Assembly: GCA_900073065.1 (NCBI GenBank)
Contig: FJOG01000062.1
Span: 7,599 to 71,598, forward strand
Direction of reading: 5' to 3'
Length of the DNA stretch: 64,000 bases
Origin: Phialocephala subalpina
Taxonomy: Eukaryota > Ascomycota > Leotiomycetes > Helotiales > Mollisiaceae
The translations under genes were made by a program, and so were the position numbers. The notes under the pieces are model-generated. The model had not been told where the DNA came from, searched no databases, and was given only the letters and a program-made list of their open reading frames with translations. Position 1 is the first letter of the stretch. The number at the start of each line of letters is the position of its first letter. Shown piece after piece: positions 25,076-37,266 of the stretch.

Positions 25076-25600
25076 GAAAATAACCTAGATTCGATTAACG
25101 CCGTCTCCGTGACGGCAATACGAATCGAATAAACTTACAATCGGCACTCAATCCTTTATTATAGCTTTAAAAACTTAAATATTATTATATATTTATACTT
25201 AGAGTATTCACTACTATAAAATCATTATATTAAACATATATTTAATTGTATTACATATAATTGAAATAACTTTAAAAAATAACCTTAATTCGATTAGCGC
25301 CGTTTCCGTGGCTAATAAACAATTCAAACGAGCTTATAACGCACTTAATCTTTTTTTATAATATTAAACAATTAAATATTATTATATACTTATAACTAAA
25401 GTATTTATTTCTATTTAATCTTTTTATTATTCTTATAATTAATTATATTAAATATAGTTAAAGTATTATTAGAAAATAATTTCGATTCGAAAGGCGGTAA
25501 AATAGCAGCAGTACTTTTACTTTCCGCCAAATCGAGAAGCGCAACACTATAATACCCACCTTTAATCAACTATATCTCCTATTACAACGCTTATATTATA
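25076..25600. repeat. About 200-bp tandem units, RIP-degraded (first cluster)
   Basis: Three units start near 25076, 25275 and 25470, each opening with a version of gaaaataacctcgattcg. The last unit runs on into a GC-richer tail (tttccgccaaatcgagaagcg) to about 25,600. Confidence 0.6.
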
Positions 25601-27450
25601 ATATAGATAAGTATAGTATTTCTTCTAAGTAATTTTAGATGGAAAATATACTTTAAATCCCTAAATACCATCTTAACCTTCACCCGATATTTCTCTTTCA
25701 TATGTGAGGTATAGAATAGAAGGAGGCAACAATAGGTCAGATTGGTACTAGACTAATCTCTGCCCTTCGGCCAGAGATTCAGAGGGCCCCTATATACAGA
25801 ATAACAGCCTAAGAATAACAACCGCACAGCCCCCGTAACACCTCCTACGCTACGCGTAAACTTACGCGAACCCTACGTAAATTATGGAGGCTGCGCAGCC
25901 TTAGGTGGTGGCTGTAAGCCAGCCAGAAGCTGCGCCAGCAGAATATCCAATCCAACACGTGACAATAAAAGAAAATTCAAAAAAAAAAAAATGTAGAAAA
26001 ATCATGTTTTTTCGAGGTTTGATTTTAGGGTTAGAGTATTTAAAGAGATAAAATTTGGGTTTTAAAAAACAAAGTTGATATTTTATATAAGATTTATAAG
26101 TATATTTCAAATATAAAAAATATTTATAGTATTTTTAATAAATATAAATACTATATATAAATCGAAATATTTGAAGTTTTGATATTCGTTACCAAGAAAG
26201 CTCGAACCTAACTTTAAATTTTGCGAGTGAAATACTATCTAATTTATTATTCCTTTTGAATAAACAAAGAAATACTATAATAATAGTTTTATATAATTTT
26301 TTTTATTAAAAATATTGGTTATATATTATATATAATATATTTAAAAAAAATCAAAAATTATTTTAATATATTATTTTTATACAAAATATTTATTAATAAA
26401 CAAAAGATAATTTTAAAATGTATTTTATAATATTTAAATCAATTTTAAAACGTAGTATTTTCATTAAAAAATATTTAAGTTTTATTAATATTTATTTATT
26501 ATTTTATATTCGAGATAATTAAAAATTTTAATATTCTTCGGTTAAAAATTTAAAATGCAAATTCTCGGCTTAATCTTCAAGTAAACCTTTTAGTATTCTT
26601 CGGTTAAAAACGTATTAATATAAATTTAAATAAGCAAAAATTTTCAAGTTTTCTGATTAAAAGGTTAGAAGGCCTAATTTATTCATTTGAGTTTTGAATT
26701 AATTCTTCTTAAATTAATTATAATTTGATTCTAAGTCGTAAAAAGACTATTGAGAACTACTTATTATAACCTTAGAGTATTAGATAATAGAAAAAGGGTA
26801 ATTAATTTTGTATTGATTTTAATATCGTGGAATTCTCGAGTTATTATTATGCCTCCAAATCAAAACTAATTATAATTAGTAATAATCTTATGAATTTGAA
26901 TTATTTATTATTATCGACTAATCGTGATTTGGGGGCCTCTTTATATAAGCGCTTACTATTTTATTATTTTATTTTATTTTTTTTATTTTTTTTAATATAC
27001 ATATTTTTATTTAATAAAAATATATTAATTTTTAAAAAAGATTTTTAATTATATATTTTATAATATCTAATTATAAATTATACTCGGAAATTTTTATATT
27101 TTTTTCGTTTAAAGATTTTTTATTAAAACTTAATATTTATTATTAAATTTTTTTAATATATCGCCTTATAAATTAATTAAACCTCGAAATTACTTTTATA
27201 ATATAATTTATATTAAAATATAATATAAAAAATTTTATTAAAAGTTATACTCAAAAGTTTTTATATTTTTATTAAAATATATTATACGAAAATTACGAAT
27301 TATTTAAATTTATATTATTTGTATTTTATATATTTATATTTTATAATTTGAATATTCGATAATAAATTCGCAAAAATTCGCGTAATAAATATCTTTTAAA
27401 ATAAAACTAATAATTTAATATAAAAACTATTAAATAATATATTATTATAT
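25601..27450. other. Very AT-rich core between two copies of the same repeat, with a less mutated patch
   Basis: No gene is supported. 25,660-25,960 is much richer in GC and contains a TGTGAGGTAT...CCCGTAACA segment (about 25,701-25,842) with LTR-like ends but no target duplication. From 26,000 to 27,450 the DNA is almost pure A/T, with a short direct repeat (attcttcggttaaaaa) at about 26,530 and 26,594. Confidence 0.45.
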
Positions 27451-27529
27451 TTATATATTTAGAATATTTATTATTATAAAATCTTTATATTAAGCGTATA
27501 TTTAATTGCGTTATATAGAGTTAAAATAA

Positions 27530-27870
27530 CCTTAGAAAATAATTTCGATTCGATTAATATTATTTCTCTTTTTTATTAATCGTATTAAATAACTTTATAA
27601 CTTTGTTAATTCGATTTTTACAATTTAAATAATTAAATGAGAACGAGAAAAAAATATAGAAATATGTATCGTTATTTACTCATTTGGTTTATATATGTAA
27701 TTGCGCGCATAAAGCGTAATAAAAAGTTTAATTAGAAAATAACCTCGATTCGGAAAGCAATAGAAAAGCGGCAATACCCTAGCTCTTCGCCGGATCGGGA
27801 AGCGGAGCGCTATTATACCTACCTTTGATCGGCCGTATCTCCTCCTATAGCCCTCCGACGGCAGTACGGA
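27530..27870. repeat. About 200-bp tandem units (second cluster, less mutated)
   Basis: Units start near 27,530 and 27,735 with the same opening as the cluster at 25,076-25,600. The terminal unit keeps a GC-rich tail (gatcgggaagcggagcgc) matching the AT-shifted tail at 25,500-25,600. The two clusters may be long direct repeats of one element. Confidence 0.55.
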
Positions 27871-27919
27871 TGATTGTACGATGTTCCTAGCACCGTGTAG
27901 AGTTAGAGATGTACCTTTA

Positions 27920-28357
27920 CACTCCAAATCATATCCTGACCCTCACCCCGATTCCGGCCTTCAAGAGCAAGAGGATGGTGAGTCTATATTGGAGAAGGGA
28001 TGGGAGAATTGGGGTTTTGAAGAGAGTGTGAAGAGGACTATTATAGTTAGTCGAATGGTGACGGCTATATATTCGGTGTTGAAGAAGGGGTATTATACTT
28101 ATGTGGAGAAGGTCACTGAGTTCTCTTTTACTGCGAGGAAGGGGTTGTAAGATTCGGGTAGTGTTGTTCATTGGAGCTTGGCGGTGGAGGCACAGGACAG
28201 TCTCTATGTGAAGAGAATAGAGCTGGATGAACTGCTGGAGAAAGCAATGTTGGAAGTTGTGGATGACTTGGCATTGTTGATGTTGGTCCCGTATAAAGGT
28301 GTTGATGGGGTCAATGAGTGGATTGTGAGGATGGGTAGCAGATCTTTGATCGAGTAG
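27920..28357 (+). pseudogene. 3' remnant of a fungal transcription-factor-like gene
   Basis: The frame that opens at ATG 27881 continues to a stop at 28355-28357 with one internal TAA at 28148-28150. The product (WGFEESVKRTIIVSRMV, YYTYVEKVTEFSFTARKG, DELLEKAMLEVVDDLALLM, NEWIVRMGSRSLIE) resembles the C-terminal end of fungal-specific transcription factors of the Zn2Cys6 type. The first dozen codons belong to repeat-flank DNA, so the 5' part of the gene was lost where the AT-rich island begins. Family assignment is from memory of the C-terminal pattern; the DNA-binding domain is absent. Confidence 0.5.
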
Positions 28358-29076
28358 AGAGGCTCTCAAGCTTTTGCCTCAAGTGAGTGTTCTCCCCTTT
28401 TGTCATGTCGTGTTTTGAGCTGAGCACTTTTTTCCGTCCTGGGTGTTCATTGACGTCTAAGTACTCAAGACAAGCATAACATGCACATCGAAGAGATAAC
28501 TATTATCAGTTCACATTGTTGTCGTGGAACCGAGTCAAATGTCGTCAACAATTTGATATCATCTCATGAGATACCTGCTGATAGACAGCATGGCACAATC
28601 GCTAAAGCTATCAATCTTGCTTCTCTGATTGGAGGGGAGTGACCAAGTGATGATACTCGCACTCCATACTCGCTAAATACCACATTTCCCAGTATTTCCG
28701 CTTCTGGCCATTGCATTTATAATCACGACGCATCAGCATTTCGGACTTGATAATCACAACCTTGTATCGGCGAAGATGTCTCAATACATAATTAACGAGA
28801 AGGACGTATCTAGACTTTGTAAAAGTGGCAAAAGAAATTCGATATCTTGAACTCAAGACTAATTGCGAATAGTTGGTCCAAGCTGGGATCTCGAAAACGG
28901 TCTTTGATCATCGGGTTACACAGCATACCCTAGATCGAACTCTATCATGCCAGATGCAAACATGATCTCGAGAAAGCAGTCATCTCATGCACGACAGCAA
29001 TTTCCAAGAAAGGCGAAGCCCAATGAAAGCACTGTCCTGGACACGAGTGTCACGAGACTTGAGCTGACCGAAAGGA
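28358..29076. other. Intergenic DNA between two broken regulators
   Basis: Base composition is normal. The small open frames here, including 28611-28856 on the minus strand, have no recognisable features. Confidence 0.4.
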
Positions 29077-29154
29077 GTGGTAAGAAACCAAGATCCTGTA
29101 AGGGATATCTACTTATCTATTACAGTCAATATACTCAAACATCGAGATCGAGAT

Positions 29155-30860
29155 GTGTCTTCACCAACTGTCACCAACAGTGACGTTAAGCAATTCGAAT
29201 TCGTCACCCTCACGAGCCAACCGACCACGAACACAACGCGAGCAACCTCAAGAACTGTAAGGAAGTAGGCTATGAATGACTACCTTTAAAAGCAAAATCG
29301 ACAAGCAACAACTGGTATCATCGAAGTAATTGAGAGTGTTCATTTGAAAGAGCCATCTCGGTACAAGTGCAAATTCAAGCTTGATACTTGGTCTCACAAG
29401 ACGAAGACGAAAGCCATCCTTGCTCGGAAGGCAAAGCTTTTGCCAGATGATCGAGATAGGACGATCAAGAGAACCCCTTATCACCCACTGAGATCTCAAT
29501 ATGTGGTCCACTCGCGCCCATAAATACTTGGCAACCAATCCACAACGACGGACCGCGTCTGCGAATCTTCTCCCCTATGACCTCATCCTTGGACCCGTTC
29601 AATTCCCTAGCTATCAAACTTGGGCCAATGAGTGAAGATCTTCTTGTTCATTGTTCGTCCTCAATCCCCATATCCTCAAATTCTCAGACTGATTGAAAAT
29701 TAGATAACACTAAATATACCCTGAATTGTGTCGCCATCAATGCAGAAAGCAACTTCTTCTTATTCGTCAAGACAGATCCTGCTTTATTTCATTCCATATT
29801 GTATCTAGTTGCGTTGCATCGTGATATGTGGTATGGTCTCAATGATTCGCCTGTATGTTTGTAAGATTATCATGGAGGCGAGGCTTTTAGGATTATCAAT
29901 GAGAGACTGAGAGGGGGTTTTGTGTTTGATGATGTTACGATAGCTGCTGTTGCGATGCTTGTCAATAAGAAAGTAAGTTGTCACTCTTCTAAGCTCTAGA
30001 TCATTCACTAACTTGAGCTCAGAACATCAATGGAAGATATGAGCTGTCGAAGATGCACATGCAAGGCCTCGAACAGATGGTAGAAACTCGCGGCGGACCT
30101 CAAAACCTATCAGGTGTCTTTCAAAGGATAGTCACATGGTAGATCACCATCCCCTACTTCCTACTCCTCACACTTACATCTCACCCAGGTCCGACTTCTG
30201 CTTCTCAAACGTCTGGAACATCCAACCCTCATTCCCTCGCCTCCCTTCCACACCACCAAAGTCACCAGTCCCCTCTTTCATCCCACCCAACCCCAACACC
30301 AGCGTTCTAAAACCTTCCCAACTCTTCGGCACCTCCCCTATAATCCCAATAACTACCTCCCTCCTCCCACCATCATAGATCCCCCGCCTCACCACAACAT
30401 CAAGAATGGTAGCAAGTAATATAATCTACGATACCGAATACTCACTCCTAGCACTCAACCCTTCATCCTCCTTTTCCCTCACACTCTCAACCTGTGCATT
30501 CGTATTCGAATCCCTACCCCTTCGAACAGGGTTACATCTCTATCTCTACCTCTCTATCCGAAACATTCCTTCTACCGCGGAATTGGTACATTCAATGGTG
30601 GCGAGGTTGAAGGATTTTGGAGTGGTGGGAGGGGGAGGAGGAGAGGAGGTGCTGGTTCCTTTGGATATTGTGGGTTGGGGCTATGGCTTCGGGGCCTGGG
30701 GTGAGGAAAGGTGGTGGTTTTTGGGGGAGTTGGGGAGGGTTTGTTGTGAGATGGGGGTTTGGGAAGGGGAGGGTTGAGGGAAGTGTTGAGGAGGTGTGTT
30801 TGGGAGGAGGAATGTTGTGGTGGGGTGGGAGATGGGGTTTGGCAGGATGTTGAGTTGTCT
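29155..30860 (+). pseudogene. Fungal-specific transcription factor gene (Fungal_trans_2-like), multiply broken
   Basis: Pieces occur in the expected order on the plus strand. A basic N-terminal region near 29,155-29,500 includes MNDYL, PSRYKCKFKLDTWSHKTKTK. SLDPFNSLAIKLGPMSEDLL lies near 29,590, DPALFHSILYLVALHRDMWYGL near 29,780, and EAFRIINERLRGGFVFDDVT near 29,890. A GTAAGT...CAG intron (about 29,971-30,021) precedes NINGRYELSKMHMQGLEQMV and GGPQNLSGVFQR. A C-terminal block with LHLYLYLSIRNIP and WWFLGELGRVCCEMGV ends near 30,780. This matches fungal regulators without an N-terminal zinc cluster. Lesions include TAG and TAA near 29,266 and 29,284, TAA near 29,860, TAG after the IVTW block near 30,130, and at least two frameshifts. 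Most stops could derive from CAG/CAA, hinting at RIP spill-over from the neighbouring islands. Confidence 0.6.
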
Positions 30861-30961
30861 GTGTATGGTGCCAGGGAAGATGTATGAGTACCGGCAGATG
30901 TTTAAGTAGGTAGAAATATATCGGATACGCTGAATTGTTAATATCCGACGAGATCATGCAC

Positions 30962-30969
30962 ATTCAGAT
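30962..30969. repeat. 8-bp target-site duplication attcagat, left
   Basis: Identical to 34609-34616 on the other side of the element. An 8-bp duplication is diagnostic of hAT insertion. Confidence 0.92.
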
Positions 30970-31974
30970 CAGTGTGTCAAATGAGTAGAGTAGAGTAGAG
31001 TAACGGCCATTACTCTTATTCTACTCAACTGTTTTAGGCGTTACTCTTATTTTACTCATTAATCTAGAGTAATTATTTGAGTAACTCAGGATAACTATCA
31101 CGTGGTCACATAAGCGAGGCACTAGCCTAATATAGTAACGTGTCTCGGTAAAGAACTTTTCTTAGGCTTAGCTTACGCCTTCTCGCTAAATAAGCGAGAC
31201 AGAACTTGGTAGAAACACCTCGATTCTTCGAAGTATAATTAATAATATTATTATAAATAAAAGGATTAAAAATCACGCAAAATAATTAATAATACTTATA
31301 AATCATAAGTTTATTATTAATTAAAAGAATATTAAAGATTACTTTAGAATTAATTAGTTTCTTATATAAATATATGAATTTCTTTGATTTATATAATTTC
31401 AAAATCAAATAATAAATTAATCTTAAATCCTTTTGATAAACTTTTAATTATAAAAAGATTTTATTATCTTATATTTATTCGAATATATCTCAATAAACTT
31501 TAATTAATCTCAATATAAAGCAAAATCAACTTGTTTTGAATTAGAACTTCTTGAAAATTAACTCGCTATATTTAAATTTAAATTATTTTCGAAGTCTTTA
31601 GATCCGATTAAAGATAATCCCGAGAATATCAATAATTATCGAACTGTTACTATTAAATGCTTATTTAGAGGATACTAGTAAGTAATTTAATGAATTTTAA
31701 TAATAAATAATATTAATATTTTTTTTAGTAAAATATGGTTTGATTAACGAGTTAATGCTTAAACTAGTAATTATTTGAGTCATTATAAACATTCTCATAA
31801 AACAATCGATTTTGAGCTATTAAAAATAGGAGTAAATCCTTGTAAGTTATTTTTATAATAATTAATTAATATATATTAACTTTTGTTAATTGAAATTACT
31901 ACGTTAAATTAATCGATTATTATTTTAACTTTTCAAAATCAATCCGAAAATAACAAAGAAAACTTTACTATAAA

Positions 31975-34337
31975 TCACTTTAAAAGATTATTATTAAGCT
32001 TTATTATTTCTAATAATATATTTTTTCGAGTTATTACTTCGAATAGTTTTAAACGATTTATAGTTTATTTAAAAAATAGGTTTTAAAATATTATTAATAT
32101 AAATTTTTAATTTGTTTATAGAGAAGTACCGCCTATATATTCACAACTTATTATGGATGAATTAAATTTAAATTATAATACTAATTTAAATTTAATTAAA
32201 AACGAATTATTCGAAAATATTAAAAATGAAAGAAGTTTTTCTATAACTTTAGACGCTTGGATAACTATAAATCAAGATGCTTTTCTTGGAATTACTATGT
32301 AAGTTTATATTATAATTATAATTTTGAATATTTATTAATTTAATTTTAGACATTTTATAAATAAAGATTTTAAATTAAAATCTTATTTACTTACTATGAA
32401 AGACTTATCAAATATTCACTCGGGTGTTTATATGAATCAAGTTCTTTTAAAAGCTTTAAAAGATTATAATATTGAGTATAATATTACAAGGTATTTAATT
32501 TTAATTTATTTAAAGAAAATATTAATTAATTATTTTAAAATAGTATTACGAGAGATAATACTTCTTCAAATGATACTTTATTAAAGGCTTTTATAAAGCA
32601 TTATAATAAAGAAGGAATAAAGTTTCAAGGCGATATTCCTTGTATAGCTCATGTTTTAAATTTAGTTATTCAAGATATTTTGAAATCTCTTATTAAAAAC
32701 GATTATGATACTTCTTATATAAAAGATATATACGAAGAAGAAGAAGAAGAAGAAGAAGGAAAACAAGAAGAGCTAATTATAGAACAAAATACTAGTAAGT
32801 TATATTTATTATTAATTATAATATATTTACTAATTAATTATTTAAATTTATCGATTTGGCGAAAAATTCGAAAAACTATAATTGGTCTTAAATATAACCA
32901 AGAAAATCGACGGTTGTTAAACGCTCAAATTAAAGTATTTGCAATAGAAAATGCTTGTTTTCTTTAACTTGGTTAGTTTATTATTTTATTTTATATATTT
33001 TAAATAAATATTAATTATTTTAGATCAAAAAACACGATAGTCTTCAACTTATTATATATTAAAGAAATTCTTACATATATACGAAGCTATTAAAGTTATT
33101 ATTAATAGTTCTAATTCGAAAGCTTTTAAAAATAAAAGTTTAATTTTAACAAATATAAAAATAATATATTTAAATAATATATTAAATATTATTTCTATAT
33201 TTGTTAAAGCTATAACGAAATTACAAGTCGAACCTTATTCGACTATATATTATATTATACTAGAAGTATATAAAAATTTTCTAAACTTGAAAAGTTTAGA
33301 AATGAATTTAAAGTAAATTTTTTAAATTTTATTAAATAAAATTTTATATTAACNNNNNNNNNNNNNNNNNNNNNNNNNNNNNNNNNNNNNNNNNNNNNNN
33401 NNNNNNNNNNNNNNNNNNNNNNNNNNNNNNNNNNNNNNNNNNNNNNNNNNNNNNNNNNNNNNNNNNNNNNNNNNNNNNNNNNNNNNNNNNNNNNNNNNNN
33501 NNNNNNNNNNNNNNNNNNNNNNNNNNNNNNNNNNNNNNNNNNNNNNNNNNNNNNNNNNNNNNNNNNNNNNNNNNAAAGGAATAATTAAACTTCGAAAGTA
33601 TTATCCAAAATTAGGAGTTTTAAATAATAAAAGTAAAGTTTTATATTTAGTTTTAATTCTAAATCTTAGAATTAAAAAAAAGGATTAACTAATATCGGTT
33701 TATCTTCGAGTATAATATCTGATATATATAATAGATTATATACTGATTATTAAACGTAAATTAAAATTATTATTAATTTATTTATTATAATTTTACTAAT
33801 TTTTATTTTTAGATATAAATCGGATTATTTAAAAGATAATCCTATTATCTAAATATCAGATAACGAAACTAGTGATTAAAATGATAATAATCTTAATATA
33901 TATATTAATAATACGGACGATGATATTAAGGATGAATTAATAACTTATTTAAGTGAAATAAGAATAAATAAAAAAGTAAATAAAAAATACTTAAATTTAT
34001 TTTAATTACTTATAAATATATTTTAATAATTTATATATATATACTAATTTACTTATAGATTAAGCCTTTAGATTATTGGAAGGCTAATGAAGCTAAATAT
34101 CCTATTTTATTTTTAATAGCTCGAAAATACCTTGGAATTCCCGCTACTTCGGCTAATAGTGAACGATTCTTTTCTCAAGGGGCTCTTATTATATTTAAAC
34201 TAAGAAATAAACTTAGTAAAGAGTCTTTTGAGAAGATTATATGTTTTAAAAGTTGGGGAATATTTAAAGACGAAGAGAAACAAGAAGAGATACGAAGTAA
34301 AATTGGAATTTTAGAGGAAATAACTTATTTTATATAG
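31975..34337 (+). pseudogene. hAT transposase gene, AT-rich, split by introns and an assembly gap
   Basis: Blocks in order on the plus strand: RLLLSFIISNNIFFRVI near 31,990; SFSITLDAWITINQDAFLGI near 32,240; an intron beginning GTAAG after ATTACTAT (about 32,298); KSYLLTMKDLSNIHSG near 32,390; IPCIAHVLNLVIQDIL near 32,640; an acidic Glu run near 32,725; then, after the gap, the C-terminal dimerisation domain (YWKANEAKYPIL, GIPATSANSERFFS, LRNKLSKESFE) to the stop at 34335-34337. The TLDAW, CxAHxLNL and SxxSERxFS motifs are hallmark hAT signatures. Whether the gene is functional cannot be judged because about 220 bp are missing and the N-terminal zinc-finger region is unclear. Confidence 0.75.
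33354..33574. other. Assembly gap (221 N)
   Basis: A run of Ns lies inside the hAT transposase. Its true length is unknown. Confidence 0.99.
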
Positions 34338-34608
34338 AAGAAAAAGTTTAATATTATATATATAATTAGTTATATATAATAGAATCTAAGTCCTTTATAA
34401 ATACTTTATTATTTTTTATATTTTATTAATGTAAAGTAGAAGAATATACTAAAATCATATATCACGTGATATATTACTCGAATAACTCTTGAGTAATTAG
34501 TCTATTCTACTCAATATATTTTAGGAATTATTACTCTTATTTTACTCATTACTCAATGAATAATTATTTGAGTAACTCAAATAACTTGAGTAATCCTTTG
34601 ACACACTG

Positions 34609-34616
34609 ATTCAGAT
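34609..34616. repeat. 8-bp target-site duplication attcagat, right
   Basis: Partner of 30962-30969. Confidence 0.92.
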
Positions 34617-36359
34617 GGTTTGATGTTTCCAAATGGATAGCTGCATGTTCGTTTGATCTTCTTCTGAAGGCGGGGTTGACAACGGGGAGGCTCAGTTTAT
34701 TGATCTTCTGCATGGATCTAACCGTCTTCGCATCGATTCACCACTTGCGATCAACTCGCTTGCAGGATTTGCAATCGTTCGAATAACGGAGATCAATGCA
34801 GTGGCTGAGCTCTTCATTGGTATTTCTAACTGCGTAGTGAGGTCAGGTTCTCGAGGTGAAAGGCCCGGGGGCCACGCTAATGGTGGAGTTTCGCTACCCG
34901 CTGAAACAGCCCCTCAACTAGGGAGGGGGACCAGCTCCCCATGTGAAGTGTTGGGCGGCGAAATTCAAATTATGAATATAAAGCTGTTTTGATAATGAGT
35001 GAAGAATTAAGAAGGATGCAGCTATAAGAAGTACATGCGATATACCTATTAAATGAATAGCGCAGCGTACCACGTGACTCTCCCTCCACATGAAGCGCCT
35101 GACCGAGCTATGCCGAGAGAGGAAAAGCCAATGAATAGTTCATGACCCTCATGCCTCGCATAGAACCTTTGTCTGCACTGCAACACAATGCATCTCAACC
35201 CAGCTCACTTCAACTCGCTTCTCACATAGATTCATAAAGTTTGTCTGCAGAGTTCGGATTTCTGACAGTTGAGCGTCTCCACTTCAACTCTCAATTGCAT
35301 AACCATCCGATTCAGTCCGATTCCCTCACACATGGATTTTCAGATATCTAGAGTTCGTCTACACGACTCTAGAGAGTTCGGATTTCTCACAATTCGAACA
35401 TTTCGAAACGAGACAGACGCTCGCTACATCAGACCTGTTTCGATTGACGTGTTTCGATTCAATCGCCAAAACAAGCACGGGTGGTCAAGTGGCCAAGCGG
35501 CCACGACCCCTTGTTTCAATATGCTTTGGATGGCAGCCACAACCGCACCCTGCTCTCACATCTCAGATCTCGAGTCAAACCAGGTTGAGAGGGCAGCTAC
35601 TTCCGACTGAACCGATTCTCCACAACTGACCGCAGAACCGCGACTGTCTGCGACTGTCTGGTTACAGAATGTGGGTGTTTGCCGCAACGGTGTCCACTTT
35701 CTTCATCCTTACTTTTTGTCATTTTGGATGAATCGCGGTTGTCTTTGGGTCGACTTTGGCTTCACACAGAGTTGACTCTATATGTTGTGTTTGCAAGTGA
35801 ACTCAGCGCGGATACAGTCCTACACCAAGAATGCAAAGCTTTGATTTGCGGTTAAGCGTCCATCCCAAGGCTCGGATAGAGGCTTGAAACTAAAGCTACC
35901 AAGACAAGAGTGCTGGGCGTCTCCTTTGCGCATGGAGATTTAATCCCGCACCGCGTTGAATGGTCAGGAAGGTTGTCGCGAATGATGCCAAGAAGGAGAT
36001 ATACATGATTGCCAAGATGGGGATCATGGACGCCAAGATTTCTGTGCGTGAGATGTGAGACCTGGTTACATTCTTGTGGGACAGACTAAGGCCTCGCATA
36101 ATGCAGTATCGGCAAACATCGTGAGAAGTGATCCTTCTCCCACGAGTATATAGCCGTTGGTTGGCATCGTCGGTACCGTTTTTCTCTCCTCATAAACTTT
36201 CCCTTCTTCCTTCTTCTTTTTTCTGCTTGACAATAATCTCAGTCGGTTGATCCGTTCTGTTCACTTCACTCATAATCACTCTCTGATATTTACCAATTAC
36301 TCACTTGAATCCATTCTTTTTACATCTGCAAGTCAGAAATCCTCAAATATCAACCCAAA
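34617..36359. other. Intergenic DNA upstream of the Egh16-like gene
   Basis: Composition is normal and no gene was recognised. Open frames at 35269-35610 and 34801-34992 lack ATG-led, domain-like sequence. A pyrimidine-rich tract at about 36,180-36,340 (tttctctcctcat, cttccttcttctttt) just before the next start codon looks like a fungal core promoter and 5' UTR. Confidence 0.5.
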
Positions 36360-37266
36360 ATGTATACCGGATCAATCCTCGTTCTCGCTCTTTCCGCAGC
36401 CAGCATAGTTAGCGCACACGGAAAGGTCACCGTTGTTCAGTAAATAAACCCTGACTTATCCTTCTCCATCTTAGCACCCACTAATATGTTCATGTAGAGG
36501 CAACTTAGGTGGAAACGGTACCGCTCTCGGCATCAAAGGTGCATCCGTCGCTACCTTCGGCAAGAACGCCGCCACAGAACTCGACACCACAGTCTTCGGA
36601 GGAAATGCCAACGACCCAACAAAGGATGGTCTCGGAAAGACCGCTGCGGACGGTGCTGTCAAGACGACCATGCTCAAGTCAGCCGTCGCTCAGTCTGGAA
36701 ATACCTTGCCTCAAGTGTCTGCCGATGGCACAGGAACCATTACCGGAACCTGGAGAATCGTCACCAGTGACGGCACAGCAAATAACGCACAGGGAGACCT
36801 CTTCGCTGTCATCGATTCCACCGGTACTGGTGCGTACTCTACTGGCACACAACTCACTGCCACATCGGACATGGTGGGTAATGGACAGGGCAATGTCGTT
36901 CAACGTAGCTTCACCAAGATTGCTCGTGCTCTGGGCAAGCGTGCTACTAATGTCGGTGCCGATGCTGCAAGTACCTCCCATACCACACTTAACAATCCCC
37001 AAAACTAACTTTATCACCAGCCCTTCAGCGTGAAGATCCCAGCCGGAACCACATGCACAGGAACCGATGCAACAACCGGAATGACCAACTTCTGTCTCAT
37101 GAAGATCGCCAATAACAACGGTGCTGGTCCGTTCGGTGGAAGCATCGCTTTCCAGGTTGCGGGTGCTGGTGCCGCTGCTGGCAATACCACTACCGCTGCT
37201 TCTACTACCACTGCGAAGGCTGCAACAGCTAAGGGTAACAAGGCTGCTAAGCGCTTCGAGGCATAA
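36360..37266 (+). CDS. Secreted Egh16/Gas1-like protein (GEgh16 family)
   Basis: Exon 1 (36360-36439) encodes a signal peptide ending SA, followed by a mature N-terminus HGKVTVVQ. Intron 1 is 36440-36497 (GTAAAT...TAG, CTAAT branch point). Exon 2 begins GNLGGNGTALGIKG and contains LPQVSADGTGTITGTWRI. Exon 3 (37021-37266) encodes PFSVKIPAGTTCTGTDA, FCLMKIANN and GPFGGSIAFQV, then a Thr/Ala-rich tail. The pattern (N-terminal His, late C...C pair, GPFGG) fits the GEgh16/Gas1 proteins first known from infection structures of plant pathogens. No catalytic site is known. The second intron is doubtful: the donor GTACCT at 36971 leaves exon 3 out of phase, whereas GTCGGT at 36952 keeps it in phase. 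Confidence 0.75.

Larger units (their letters stand above)
30970..34608 (+). mobile_element. hAT-family DNA transposon, complete ends, internal sequence gap
   Basis: The 12-bp terminal inverted repeats are CAGTGTGTCAAA (30970-30981) and its reverse complement (34597-34608), flanked by attcagat on both sides. Both ends are crowded with GAGTA/TACTC motifs (for example about 30,984-31,100 and 34,470-34,595), probably subterminal transposase-binding repeats. A hAT transposase gene runs left to right. Apparent length is 3,639 bp including 221 Ns. The element is extremely AT-rich, yet its coding pieces are open. Confidence 0.93.

Noticed and set aside
25701..25842. Possible solo LTR (TGTGAGG...GTAACA)
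   Set aside because: The ends look right but the flanking 5-mers differ and no second LTR was found.
30174..30963. Minus-strand ORFs opposite the broken regulator
   Set aside because: Pro/His-rich and Gly-rich translations typical of the reverse strand of the plus-strand gene.
35470..35525. tRNA-like string gggtggtcaagtggccaagcgg
   Set aside because: No cloverleaf could be built; D-arm and T-arm consensus absent.
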